Shown here: positions 1 to 6,138 of the stretch, in pieces
Layout of the letters: each line of letters starts with the position of its first letter
How positions within the stretch are numbered: the stretch's first letter is position 1
Source of the DNA: Candidatus Limnocylindria bacterium
GTDB taxonomy: Bacteria > Chloroflexota > Limnocylindria > QHBO01
Reading direction: 5' to 3'
DNA length: 18,483 nucleotides
Assembly (NCBI GenBank): GCA_030146365.1
Contig: JASLBU010000170.1
Location: 1-18,483, forward strand
Position numbers and translations under genes: made by a program
The notes under the pieces: generated by a model
The model's database searches: none
The model's input: the letters and a program-made list of their open reading frames with translations, nothing else
Told to the model about the DNA's origin: nothing

Positions 1-10
1 GGGCCTCGGC

Positions 11-32
11 ACGAACGCTGCATCGCGTTCGT
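11..32. terminator. Stem-loop upstream of first gene
   Basis: An 8-bp perfect inverted repeat, ACGAACGC and GCGTTCGT, is separated by a 6-nt loop (TGCATC). It ends 35 nt before the first gene. No T-tract follows, so it is either a weak terminator of a gene left of the window or a leader hairpin. The structure is seen directly; the role is inferred. Confidence 0.35.
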
Positions 33-67
33 CTCGCGTAACCACACATATCAGGGGACTGCACGAC

Positions 68-553
68 ATGAACGACCTACTCGGCCAGCTGATGGGCGGC
101 GGCCAGCAACAGGAGTTCGAGGACTTCTCCCGCAGGTACGACCAGGGCGCTCCCTGGGACGGGTTCGATGACGACGAAGCTCGCGACAAGTACCGTCGGG
201 TGGCTCCGAATCTGTCGCCGGATCTCTACCGCGAGTCTGCGGAGGAGGCCTTCTCCCGCATGACGCCTGAGCAGCGGTTCGAGCTCGGACGCCAGCTCCA
301 GCAGAGCGCGCGGCAGGAGGGCCTCGGGTTCGACGCCGATGACGACGACGCACTGCGTGACCCACGCAGGCTCGCGAGCGCCACGTCGCGGATCCAGCAG
401 GAGCGGCCCGATTTCCTGGAGCAGATGCTCGGGGGCGGAGGGTCCCGTGGCGGGGGCGGCGGCATGGGCGGCATGCTCAGCGGCGGACTCGGCAAGGCGG
501 CTCTGGGCGGGATCGCCGCCATCGCCGTCAAGAAGATGATGAGCGGCCGGTAG
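68..553 (+). CDS. Small acidic protein with Gly/Met-rich tail, function unknown
   Basis: This 161-aa protein is not one I recognise. The start is supported by AGGGGA at 53-58, 9 nt before the ATG. Residues 1-110 are acidic and soluble-looking (Asp-rich patches such as DDDEARDKY and DADDDDA, plus FSRMTPEQRFELGRQLQQSA, predicted helical). About residues 120-138 are a Gly/Met-rich linker (GGGGSRGGGGGMGGML). The last 20 residues form a hydrophobic Gly/Ala segment (ALGGIAAIAVKKMMSGR) with a basic end, which may be a short membrane-associating tail. No enzyme motif is visible. It stands alone, followed by a long structured intergenic region. Coding is supported by length, SD and high GC at third positions. 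Confidence 0.75.
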   Translation: MNDLLGQLMGGGQQQEFEDFSRRYDQGAPWDGFDDDEARDKYRRVAPNLSPDLYRESAEEAFSRMTPEQRFELGRQLQQSARQEGLGFDADDDDALRDPRRLASATSRIQQERPDFLEQMLGGGGSRGGGGGMGGMLSGGLGKAALGGIAAIAVKKMMSGR

Positions 554-598
554 TCGGCCCACCCTGCCTGCTGACCGGCCAACGCTCAGCACCGCGTC

Positions 599-667
599 GG
601 GGCCGCCGCAGTCCCTGCGATCCTGTCGACGGTCACTTGTCGGCAGGATCAGGGGCGCGGCGGCTCC
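599..667 (+). other. Long imperfect hairpin, candidate structured RNA
   Basis: Hand folding gives three stacked helices. Bases 599-609 pair with 657-667 (11 pairs), 611-616 with 651-656 (6 pairs) and 619-630 with 639-650 (12 pairs). The loop is GGTCACTT (631-638); A610 and 617-618 are bulged. Three pairs are G.U (601/665, 612/655, 626/643) when read on the plus strand and would be A.C mismatches on the minus strand, so the fold favours a plus-strand RNA. No U-tract follows, so it is not a standard intrinsic terminator. It begins 46 nt after the stop of the first gene. Confidence 0.55.
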
Positions 668-740
668 TCTGTGCCTGACACCCGCGTCGGAATCCTTTCT
701 AGGCCACAACACCGCGGCCAGAGCCGGGCTGTAACCCGTT

Positions 741-758
741 ATATCAACACTGATATAT
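741..758. promoter_or_regulatory. TATATC-N6-GATATA palindrome, PadR-box-like
   Basis: TATATCA and TGATATA form a perfect 7-bp inverted repeat with a 4-nt spacer. The cores TATATC and GATATA match those of the site in front of the padR-like gene at 16921-16941, with a spacer one base shorter. It is a conspicuous AT-rich island in GC-rich DNA. No regulator gene is adjacent, and the nearest downstream start is 245 nt away. Operator function is inferred. Confidence 0.4.
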
Positions 759-809
759 CCGCTGACATCGATCGGCCCGTTCGGCCACACGCTCCCTAGA
801 GGAGCGTTG

Positions 810-842
810 GGGCCCGACTGTCACCCAGGGACACGTCGGCCC
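810..842. other. Bulged 12-bp stem-loop
   Basis: Bases 810-814 pair with 838-842, 816-818 with 835-837 and 819-822 with 830-833, leaving C815 and C834 bulged and a 7-nt loop. A separate 7-bp hairpin (789-807) lies immediately upstream. The function is unknown; it may be part of a leader RNA. Confidence 0.4.
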
Positions 843-890
843 TCTGCCTGCCTACCGACGGGGGCCGCTTCCCGTAGACTTCGCCTCGGC

Positions 891-920
891 CGGCCCGTTG
901 CGGGGTTGGCCAACGGGCCG
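891..920. terminator. 10-bp stem-loop, terminator-like
   Basis: CGGCCCGTTG (891-900) and CAACGGGCCG (911-920) are perfect reverse complements around a 10-nt loop. No T-run follows on either strand. It lies 83 nt upstream of the zinc-ribbon gene and could be a terminator or a leader element. Confidence 0.35.
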
Positions 921-1003
921 TCGGCGTTCTCACCGCCGGCGGCCACCTGCATGCTAGGCTTGCGCCCGCCAGCGGCCATCACCGACAGGAGCTCCATGCG
1001 CCG

Positions 1004-1741
1004 ATGACCGACGAGACGGTCGACTGCTTCAACTGCGGACGCGCGAATCCCGAATGGGCGCAGGTCTGCCGGTCCTGCGGCGTCGCCCTTCGGCACGGTG
1101 AGGAGCGGGTGACGCCAAGCGGTCCGCTCCCCACAGACCAGGCGTCCCTGGTCTCCATCGCCGCCGTCATCGGCACCATCGTGGCGGCCCTGCTCATCGG
1201 CCTCTTCGTCTCCGGGCTTGATCCCACGGAGCCGGGCGTCGGGCTCGTCTCACCGACGCCGGTCGCGAGTGTCGAGCCGAGCGAGCCCAGCGAGGAGCCA
1301 CTCCCGAGCGACACGCCGGTTGCGTCCGGGGCGTCCGCCTCCGCGGCACCCGCGTCGAGCGCGCCGGCCGCCTCGCCGTCCGCGACCGCCGGCCTGCCGG
1401 GAACCATGGCCTTCGGCAGCGCCCTGGACGACAGCCGCCAGGTCAGCGAGCCGGTCGAGACGTTCACGCCGCCGGTCACGTTCGCCTACTCGGTCACCGT
1501 GCCGGGCGGCTTCGGGGCCGAGGCGATCGAGAACGAGATCATCAAGCTCAGCGGAGAGTCGGAGACCGTCGTGCTCCCCCGCCAGTCCGTCGGCGTGAGC
1601 CCCGATGCCGAGACGTTCGGCTACGTCATCGGCACCGCCGGCGACTTCCTCGGCCAGTGGGGCCCAGGAGAGTTCGAATGGCGGGTCTACGTCGGAGGCG
1701 AGGTCGTGGCGCGCGGTACCTTCCGGTTCGCGGAGGGCTGA
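1004..1741 (+). CDS. Zinc-ribbon, single-TM protein with extracytoplasmic domain
   Basis: This 245-aa protein has four parts. An N-terminal zinc ribbon has cysteines at 8, 11, 22 and 25 (CFNC...CRSC). One TM helix spans about residues 47-69 (SLVSIAAVIGTIVAALLIGLFV). A Pro/Ser/Ala/Glu-rich linker runs to about 130. A C-terminal beta-rich domain of about 110 residues contains the pattern GQWGPGEFEWRVYVGGEVVARGTF. The likely topology is zinc ribbon in the cytosol and C-terminal domain outside. The start is chosen from AGGAGC at 987-992. The stop falls 1 nt from that of the convergent nitrilase gene. The domain order resembles Chloroflexota membrane proteins of unknown role; I assign no function. 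Confidence 0.8.
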   Translation: MTDETVDCFNCGRANPEWAQVCRSCGVALRHGEERVTPSGPLPTDQASLVSIAAVIGTIVAALLIGLFVSGLDPTEPGVGLVSPTPVASVEPSEPSEEPLPSDTPVASGASASAAPASSAPAASPSATAGLPGTMAFGSALDDSRQVSEPVETFTPPVTFAYSVTVPGGFGAEAIENEIIKLSGESETVVLPRQSVGVSPDAETFGYVIGTAGDFLGQWGPGEFEWRVYVGGEVVARGTFRFAEG

Positions 1742-1742
1742 G

Positions 1743-2609
1743 TCAGCCGTCGCGCCGCGCGACCTCGTTCCAGGCATCGGCGTAGAGCCTCGCCCGCACC
1801 GGCAAGTAGCCGGGATACCCCTTCCGCGCCTCGTGGACCGCTGAGGCGTCGATCGTGGCCATCACGACCTGGTCCGTCGTCTCGGCGACCACCTCGCCAC
1901 GCGGGTCGACGACGATGGACGGCCCGCCGATGAGCACGCCGGCCTCCGGGTGCGGCCGGTTCACGCTCAGGACGTAGCAACAGCTCGTCAGCGCATTGGC
2001 CCGGAAGACGAGCTTCCAGCGCTGGTACGTCCGCTCCTCCGTCGCCCGCGGGTTGATCATCGCCATGGCGCCCTGCGCGCCGAGCAGGTGCGTGCCTTCC
2101 GGACGGTTGTTGTCCGAGCACACCTGGATGCCGATCGGAACCCCAAACGTATCGATCCGCTGTGCCGGCTCCGTTCCGGGCTCGTAGTGGCTCGTCTCCC
2201 AGAAGCCGTCCTCCTCCGGAAGATGCAGCTTCTCGTACGTCGCCACGACGCTGCCCGCACGGTCGAACACGAGCGCGCGGCTCGTCCGCCTGCCGTCCTC
2301 GCCCTTATGGATGATGCCGCCCACGAGCCCGATCCCCGCCTCCGCGGCCGCCTCGGCCTGTGCGGTGGCTCTGCGTCCGTCCATCGGCTCGGCGTCGTCA
2401 TCGCTGGCCGCCCGCGTCGCCGGGCTCCAGGGATTCAGCGGTAGCTCCGGGAGCACGGCCAGGTCAGCGCCACGGTCGGCCACCTCGGTGAGGCGCGCCT
2501 GGAGGCGCTCGACGCCATCCGGCTCCCAGTAGACCTCGCTGATGAGGGCAACGGTCAATCGTCCATCGGCGCGCGTCGTCGGTCGCGGTGGTGGTGCGTC
2601 ACGGGTCAT
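1743..2609 (-). CDS. Nitrilase-superfamily carbon-nitrogen hydrolase
   Basis: This 288-aa protein hydrolyses a non-peptide C-N bond (amide, carbamoyl or nitrile) in the cytosol; the substrate is not determined. The nitrilase Glu-Lys-Cys triad is visible: E55 in VLPELPLNPW, K127 in TYEKLHLPEE and C164 in QVCSDNNRPEG. The length is typical of single-domain N-carbamoylputrescine amidase or omega-amidase-like members. The ATG overlaps the stop of the preceding 96-aa gene (ATGA, 2606-2609), so the two are probably translationally coupled. It is the last gene of the Rieske unit and lies beside an amino-acid-type importer, which suggests a role in breaking down a small nitrogenous compound. Family assignment is firm; the substrate is inference. 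Confidence 0.92.
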   Translation of the reverse strand: MTRDAPPPRPTTRADGRLTVALISEVYWEPDGVERLQARLTEVADRGADLAVLPELPLNPWSPATRAASDDDAEPMDGRRATAQAEAAAEAGIGLVGGIIHKGEDGRRTSRALVFDRAGSVVATYEKLHLPEEDGFWETSHYEPGTEPAQRIDTFGVPIGIQVCSDNNRPEGTHLLGAQGAMAMINPRATEERTYQRWKLVFRANALTSCCYVLSVNRPHPEAGVLIGGPSIVVDPRGEVVAETTDQVVMATIDASAVHEARKGYPGYLPVRARLYADAWNEVARRDG

Positions 2610-2896
2610 GAGGGCAGCGTAGCGTCCGCCGCGAGCAGCATGCCGACGTAGTAGGAGGAATTCCGTGTGACGTCGCGGTAGTCCACGGGACGCAGGCTGC
2701 CCGTTTGGTTGTAGCGCTCCAGGAAGCGCTCCGCCGCTTTTCGACCATCTGCCTGGCTGTAGCCGCTGCTCTCCGGCGTGAAGAACGGGCAATGCTCCGC
2801 CGTCGAGACGCCGACCTTGAACCGCCGGCCGGTCACCGTCTCGAGAGATTTGCCCTCGAGGCGTCGCGCCAGGGCGATGAGCTCGTCGTAGGTCAT
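2606..2896 (-). CDS. 96-aa conserved-looking protein between oxygenase and hydrolase
   Basis: I do not recognise this protein. It starts MTYDELIALARRLEG, has a predicted N-terminal helix and then an alpha/beta pattern (TVTGRRFKVGV, CPFFTPESSG). A second helix carries RKAAERFLERYNQTGS, and the end reads DYRDVTRNSSYYVGMLL. It has one Cys and no signal peptide or TM segment, so it is probably a compact cytosolic domain. It lies 28 nt downstream of the Rieske gene and overlaps the nitrilase start by 4 nt, so it belongs to that transcript. An in-frame extension upstream to 2986 would run into the Rieske gene and was not adopted. It could be a substrate-binding or regulatory accessory of either enzyme. 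Confidence 0.75.
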   Translation of the reverse strand: MTYDELIALARRLEGKSLETVTGRRFKVGVSTAEHCPFFTPESSGYSQADGRKAAERFLERYNQTGSLRPVDYRDVTRNSSYYVGMLLAADATLPS

Positions 2897-2924
2897 CGCC
2901 AGCCACCGGACTCGAGGCTCCCCT

Positions 2925-4103
2925 TCATGGCCGGTCCCCGACGAATTCGCGGACCAGGTTCTGGAAGTGGTAGACGCCGTTCTCACGCTTGGCGGAGAAG
3001 CGCCCGGTGTCGTACGCCCGAGAGCGCAGGCCGCGCTGGACCTGCTCGCAGATGACGATGTCCTCCTGCTGGATCTCGTCGCTGAAGGCGATCGTCTGCT
3101 GCATCGACTCCCACCCGGCCCCCGAGCCTGGATCGGCGAAGAACCACTCGAAGATGGTGAGCGTTCGGTCCGGACCGAGTGGCAGGATCACGTTCGAGGA
3201 CAGGTTGTCCTGGTAGATGTTGAACATCGTGTTCGGGAACAGCCAGTAGTAGAGGGCATCCTCCTCGCCATCCGCGGTGCGCAGGTAGCGCCGATCCCGC
3301 CCCAGCTCCTCGCCGGGCTTCAGCTCCCGGATCGGCGCGTGCTGCTTCGAGTAGTAACGGAACTCCTCCACTCGGTAGGAGTCGTAGTCCAGCTCACGGA
3401 ACAGCGCCGGGTGCGCGATCGGCAGGTGGTAGCCCTCGAGGTAGTTGTCGACGTAGACCTTCCAGTTGCATTCGATCACGTACTCGCGCCGCTCCACCAG
3501 GCGCATGGAGTCGACGTCGTAGCCCGCCCGTGCGACCTCGGCCGGGATCGCGCCCATCACCTCGGCGAGTGGCGGCGCGGACTCCGACAGGTTCACGAAG
3601 ACGAAGGGTCCCCAGCGCTCCACGCGAACCGGGATCAGGCCGAAGTCCTCCTTGCGGAAGTCCTCGGTCGCCTCCATCTCGGGCGCGGCCCGAAGGCAGC
3701 CGTCCAGGCCGTACGTCCAGCCGTGGTATCGGCACTGGAGAGACTTGCGGTTCCCCTTGGTCAGCGCCACCTGCCCCGCGCGATGCCGGCACACGTTGTA
3801 GAAGGCATTCAGGTGGCCGTCGAGGCCGTGGGTGACGACGATCGGCTCATCGAGGACGGTCACCGGCACGAAGTCCCCCACCCGCTGGAGGTCCTCGGAC
3901 CGTGCCACCAGCTGCCAGGTCCGGCCGAAGACCCGCTCCTTCTCCGCCTCGAGGATGTCGACGTCGAGGTAGTAACGGGAGGGCAGCGTGGTCGCGCGGC
4001 TCAGCGGCGTCGCAGCCGCAGGTATGGAGATCGGGGCGGCACCCCCTGCGCCCTGCGGGGTCACGGACCCGTCGGTACGCGTCTGCGGGTCGGAGGTCGT
4101 CAT
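2925..4103 (-). CDS. Rieske non-heme iron oxygenase, alpha subunit
   Basis: This 392-aa protein is an oxygenase component that hydroxylates or N/O-demethylates its substrate using O2 and electrons from a reductase. The Rieske [2Fe-2S] ligands are C105, H107, C124 and H127 (CRHR...CRYHGWTYG). The catalytic domain carries NWKVYVDNYLEGYHLPIAH, with the bridging D219 and iron ligands H226 and H231; D348 (in IQQED) is the likely third ligand. The layout resembles the ring-hydroxylating alpha subunits that include choline, carnitine and glycine-betaine monooxygenases. No ferredoxin or reductase gene is in the window. The ATG has no good SD, but TACACT (4110-4115, minus) lies 6 nt upstream. It heads a minus-strand unit divergent from the ABC importer. 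Confidence 0.93.
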   Translation of the reverse strand: MTTSDPQTRTDGSVTPQGAGGAAPISIPAAATPLSRATTLPSRYYLDVDILEAEKERVFGRTWQLVARSEDLQRVGDFVPVTVLDEPIVVTHGLDGHLNAFYNVCRHRAGQVALTKGNRKSLQCRYHGWTYGLDGCLRAAPEMEATEDFRKEDFGLIPVRVERWGPFVFVNLSESAPPLAEVMGAIPAEVARAGYDVDSMRLVERREYVIECNWKVYVDNYLEGYHLPIAHPALFRELDYDSYRVEEFRYYSKQHAPIRELKPGEELGRDRRYLRTADGEEDALYYWLFPNTMFNIYQDNLSSNVILPLGPDRTLTIFEWFFADPGSGAGWESMQQTIAFSDEIQQEDIVICEQVQRGLRSRAYDTGRFSAKRENGVYHFQNLVREFVGDRP

Positions 4104-4133
4104 CCCCCGAGTGTACCGATGGTGCCGAATTCC

Positions 4134-4163
4134 TTGCCGCTGACCTCGGCAGCGTGCTACAAC
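4134..4163 (+). promoter_or_regulatory. Candidate promoter of the ABC importer
   Basis: TTGCCG (4134-4139) and TACAAC (4158-4163) are 18 nt apart in the 131-bp divergent gap between the Rieske and binding-protein genes. They match the bacterial -35 and -10 consensus at 4 of 6 positions each. This is inference from sequence only. Confidence 0.35.
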
Positions 4164-4234
4164 GTGCCGATCCACCGAAGAAGAGATCACGGCCAGCCCG
4201 AGCGCGGTGGCCGCATATGGAGGAGTCCTACGAA

Positions 4235-5218
4235 ATGGAGAAGCTTCGACGCTTCGCGATCCTGCCGGTTGCGATCCTCGTCCTCGCCGCCTGTCAGGCG
4301 GATGACGGCGGCTCGTCCGTGGCAGCCTCGGCCGCCGCGCCGTCTGCCCCAGCCGAAGAATCGGCTGCCGCTTCCGGGAGCGACCCGGCTGAGAGCGCCG
4401 GCGGATCTGCCGCCGCGGAAGGCCCCGCGTGTGAGTCGGGGGAGCCTGACGGCCTCCTGGCCCAGGTGTGCGAGGCAGGGGTCATCGTCGTGTCGACGGA
4501 CCCTGCGTATCCGCCCCAGTCCTTCCTGAACGAGGAGACCGGCGAGTACGAGGGCTTCGACATCGACGTGGCGACGGAGATCGCCGAACGGCTCGGCGTC
4601 GAAGTCGAGTTCACCGATCCGACCTTCGATGCCGTCGTGGCGGGCAACTGGTCCGGCCGGTGGGACATGAGCGTCGGCTCGGTGACGATCACCGAGGAGC
4701 GGACGGAAGTCCTGGACTTCACACAACCGTATTACTTCACGCCGGCCCAGCTGTCGGCGCAGGCGGACGCGGACATTGAGAGCGTCGACGACCTGGCGGG
4801 GCAGACCGTCTGCGCTGGTGAGTCGACGACCTACGTGTTCTGGATCGAGGGCACGCTGAACCTGCCGGAGGAGGCCGGGGATATCGCCGAGGTACCGGAG
4901 GGGATGACCTCCACCACCTTCCCGACCGATCTCGACTGTGCGGAGGCCTGGCGTTCCGGCCGGACGGACGACTTCCAGGGTTGGCTCACGGCGCTCCCCA
5001 CGGCGCAGGGCGCCATCGACGAGGGGTACCCGGTGAAGCTGGTGGGTGATCCGGTCTTCTACGAGCCGCTGGGTGTCGCCTTCGACAAGGCGGCCGAGGA
5101 CAACGACTCGCTCGTGGAGGCCGTCGACCGGATCATCGGCGAGATGCACGAGGACGGGACGCTGACGTCCCTGTCCGAAGAGTGGTACGAGGGCACGGAC
5201 CTCACCACCCAGGAGTAG
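4235..5218 (+). CDS. Amino-acid-type ABC importer substrate-binding lipoprotein
   Basis: This 327-aa lipoprotein captures a ligand outside the membrane and delivers it to the permease. The start is set by GGAGGAG at 4219-4225. A signal peptide ends in a lipobox (LVLAAC) with lipidated C20, followed by a Ser/Ala/Glu-rich tether to about residue 65. The rest is a family-3 binding domain (VSTDPAYPPQSF, YEGFDIDVATEIAERLG, TITEERTEVLDFTQPY). R156 matches the Arg that grips the ligand alpha-carboxylate in HisJ-like proteins. The Asp that normally holds the alpha-ammonium seems absent: the region reads GRTDDFQGWL, with Gly249/Trp250 there by eye alignment. It is the first gene of the importer operon. 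Confidence 0.92.
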   Translation: MEKLRRFAILPVAILVLAACQADDGGSSVAASAAAPSAPAEESAAASGSDPAESAGGSAAAEGPACESGEPDGLLAQVCEAGVIVVSTDPAYPPQSFLNEETGEYEGFDIDVATEIAERLGVEVEFTDPTFDAVVAGNWSGRWDMSVGSVTITEERTEVLDFTQPYYFTPAQLSAQADADIESVDDLAGQTVCAGESTTYVFWIEGTLNLPEEAGDIAEVPEGMTSTTFPTDLDCAEAWRSGRTDDFQGWLTALPTAQGAIDEGYPVKLVGDPVFYEPLGVAFDKAAEDNDSLVEAVDRIIGEMHEDGTLTSLSEEWYEGTDLTTQE

Positions 5219-5237
5219 CCGACGCCTGACGCGGCAC

Positions 5238-5270
5238 GAGGGCGGGACGACGATCGTCGATCCCGCCCTC
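5238..5270 (+). terminator. Intercistronic stem-loop after binding-protein gene
   Basis: GAGGGCGGGA (5238-5247) pairs perfectly with TCCCGCCCTC (5261-5270). The 13-nt loop holds CGACGATCGTCG, itself a palindrome able to add a short stem. It lies 19 nt after the binding-protein stop and 31 nt before the permease start. With no T-run it more likely shields the upstream mRNA or partly attenuates transcription, as is common between importer binding-protein and permease genes. Confidence 0.55.
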
Positions 5271-5301
5271 ATCGTCCTTCCACCCAGACCCAGGTGACCG
5301 A

Positions 5302-6138
5302 GTGAGCTTCGGCGGCAGTGCCCATCGCGGGGTGAGCGACGCGCTCATGCAGCCCGAGGTCGTCGTTGCGCGCGTCCGCGCGGCGCGCACGGCCCAGCGC
5401 CGCCGATTCCGTGCGGTGTTCATCACCGTCTGGATCGGGCTGATCGTCCTCATCGGCGGTGGGCTGCTCATCGCGGCGCGCGCAGACTGGGACTTCGTGC
5501 TGACCTCGGGGCAGGTCATTCTCCTGCAGGGCGCGCCGATCACGGTCCTCGTCTCAGCGCTGTCGATCTTCTTCGCGACCATCCTCGCCGTGCTCGGCGC
5601 GCTGGCACGGATCAGCCTGAACCCGGTTCTGAACGGGATCGGGTCGTTCTACGTCTCGCTGTTCCGCGGGACTCCGCTCCTCCTCCAGATCTTCTTCATG
5701 TATTTCGCACTGCCCCAGATCGGGATCGTCCTCGATCCGATCCCGTCGGGGGTGGCCGCGCTCAGCTTGAACTACGGCGCGTACATGACCGAGATCTTCC
5801 GCGCCGGCATCCAGGCCGTGCCGCGGGGCCAGCGTGAGGCCGCGCAGGCGTTGGGGATGCAGGAACGGCACGTCATGCGGCGCATCGTCCTGCCGCAGGC
5901 GATCCGGATCGTCATCCCCGCCATCGGCAACGAGTTCATCGCGATGATCAAGGACTCCGCGCTGGTCTCCATCATCACCGTCCACGAGACGCTCTGGCTG
6001 GCGCAGCGCCTTGGCCGGACGGCGTTCGAGCCGCTCACGGCGCTCCTGATCGCCGGCGCGGTCTACTGGACGTTGACCATCATCTTTACGTCGTTCCAGG
6101 AGCGGCTGGAACGCAGGCTCGCGAGGTCAGACAGGTGA
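5302..6138 (+). CDS. Amino-acid ABC importer permease (HisM/GlnP type)
   Basis: This 278-aa inner-membrane permease forms the translocation path. After about 40 basic N-terminal residues it has an extra first helix (FITVWIGLIVLIGGGLLIAA), then the usual core beginning LLQGAPITVLVSALS. Family hallmarks are FRGTPLLLQIFFMYFALP, LNYGAYMTEIFRAGIQAVPRGQREAAQALGM (the EAA loop that docks the ATPase) and VIPAIGNEFIAMIKDSAL. The GTG start is supported by AGGTGA at 5292-5297. Its stop overlaps the ATPase start by 4 nt. Only one permease is present, so the importer is probably a homodimer of this subunit. Confidence 0.94.
   Translation: MSFGGSAHRGVSDALMQPEVVVARVRAARTAQRRRFRAVFITVWIGLIVLIGGGLLIAARADWDFVLTSGQVILLQGAPITVLVSALSIFFATILAVLGALARISLNPVLNGIGSFYVSLFRGTPLLLQIFFMYFALPQIGIVLDPIPSGVAALSLNYGAYMTEIFRAGIQAVPRGQREAAQALGMQERHVMRRIVLPQAIRIVIPAIGNEFIAMIKDSALVSIITVHETLWLAQRLGRTAFEPLTALLIAGAVYWTLTIIFTSFQERLERRLARSDR

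Larger units (their letters stand above)
554..1003. other. 450-bp gene-free region with five inverted repeats
   Basis: No convincing ORF lies here; the short frames present have poor composition and no SD. It contains five inverted repeats in order: 599-667 (29 pairs), 741-758 (7-bp arms), 789-807 (ACGCTCC/GGAGCGT, 5-nt loop), 810-842 (12 pairs with two single-base bulges) and 891-920 (10-bp arms, 10-nt loop). The density is well above that of the other gaps in the window. It could be a structured RNA, a long leader of the downstream gene, or a set of terminators and operators. Confidence 0.6.

Noticed and set aside
77..790. Minus-strand open frame of 237 codons over the first gene and hairpin
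   Set aside because: It has GTG start without SD, crosses the strong hairpin and opposes a gene with a good SD.
807..1007. 66-codon frame in the 554-1003 region
   Set aside because: There is no SD, the composition is Arg/Pro/Ala-rich and it overlaps two hairpins; coding is unlikely.
1240..1400. Repeat-like Ser/Pro/Ala coding stretch considered as a tandem repeat
   Set aside because: It has no regular unit; it is a low-complexity linker.
1218..1598. Arg/Ser/Pro-rich frame inside the zinc-ribbon gene
   Set aside because: It is a frame-shifted shadow of the low-complexity linker.
2967..4529. Long plus-strand open frame of 520 codons opposite the Rieske gene
   Set aside because: It is antisense to a protein with complete Rieske and iron-site motifs and has a low-complexity Arg/Val/Leu composition typical of GC-rich shadow frames.
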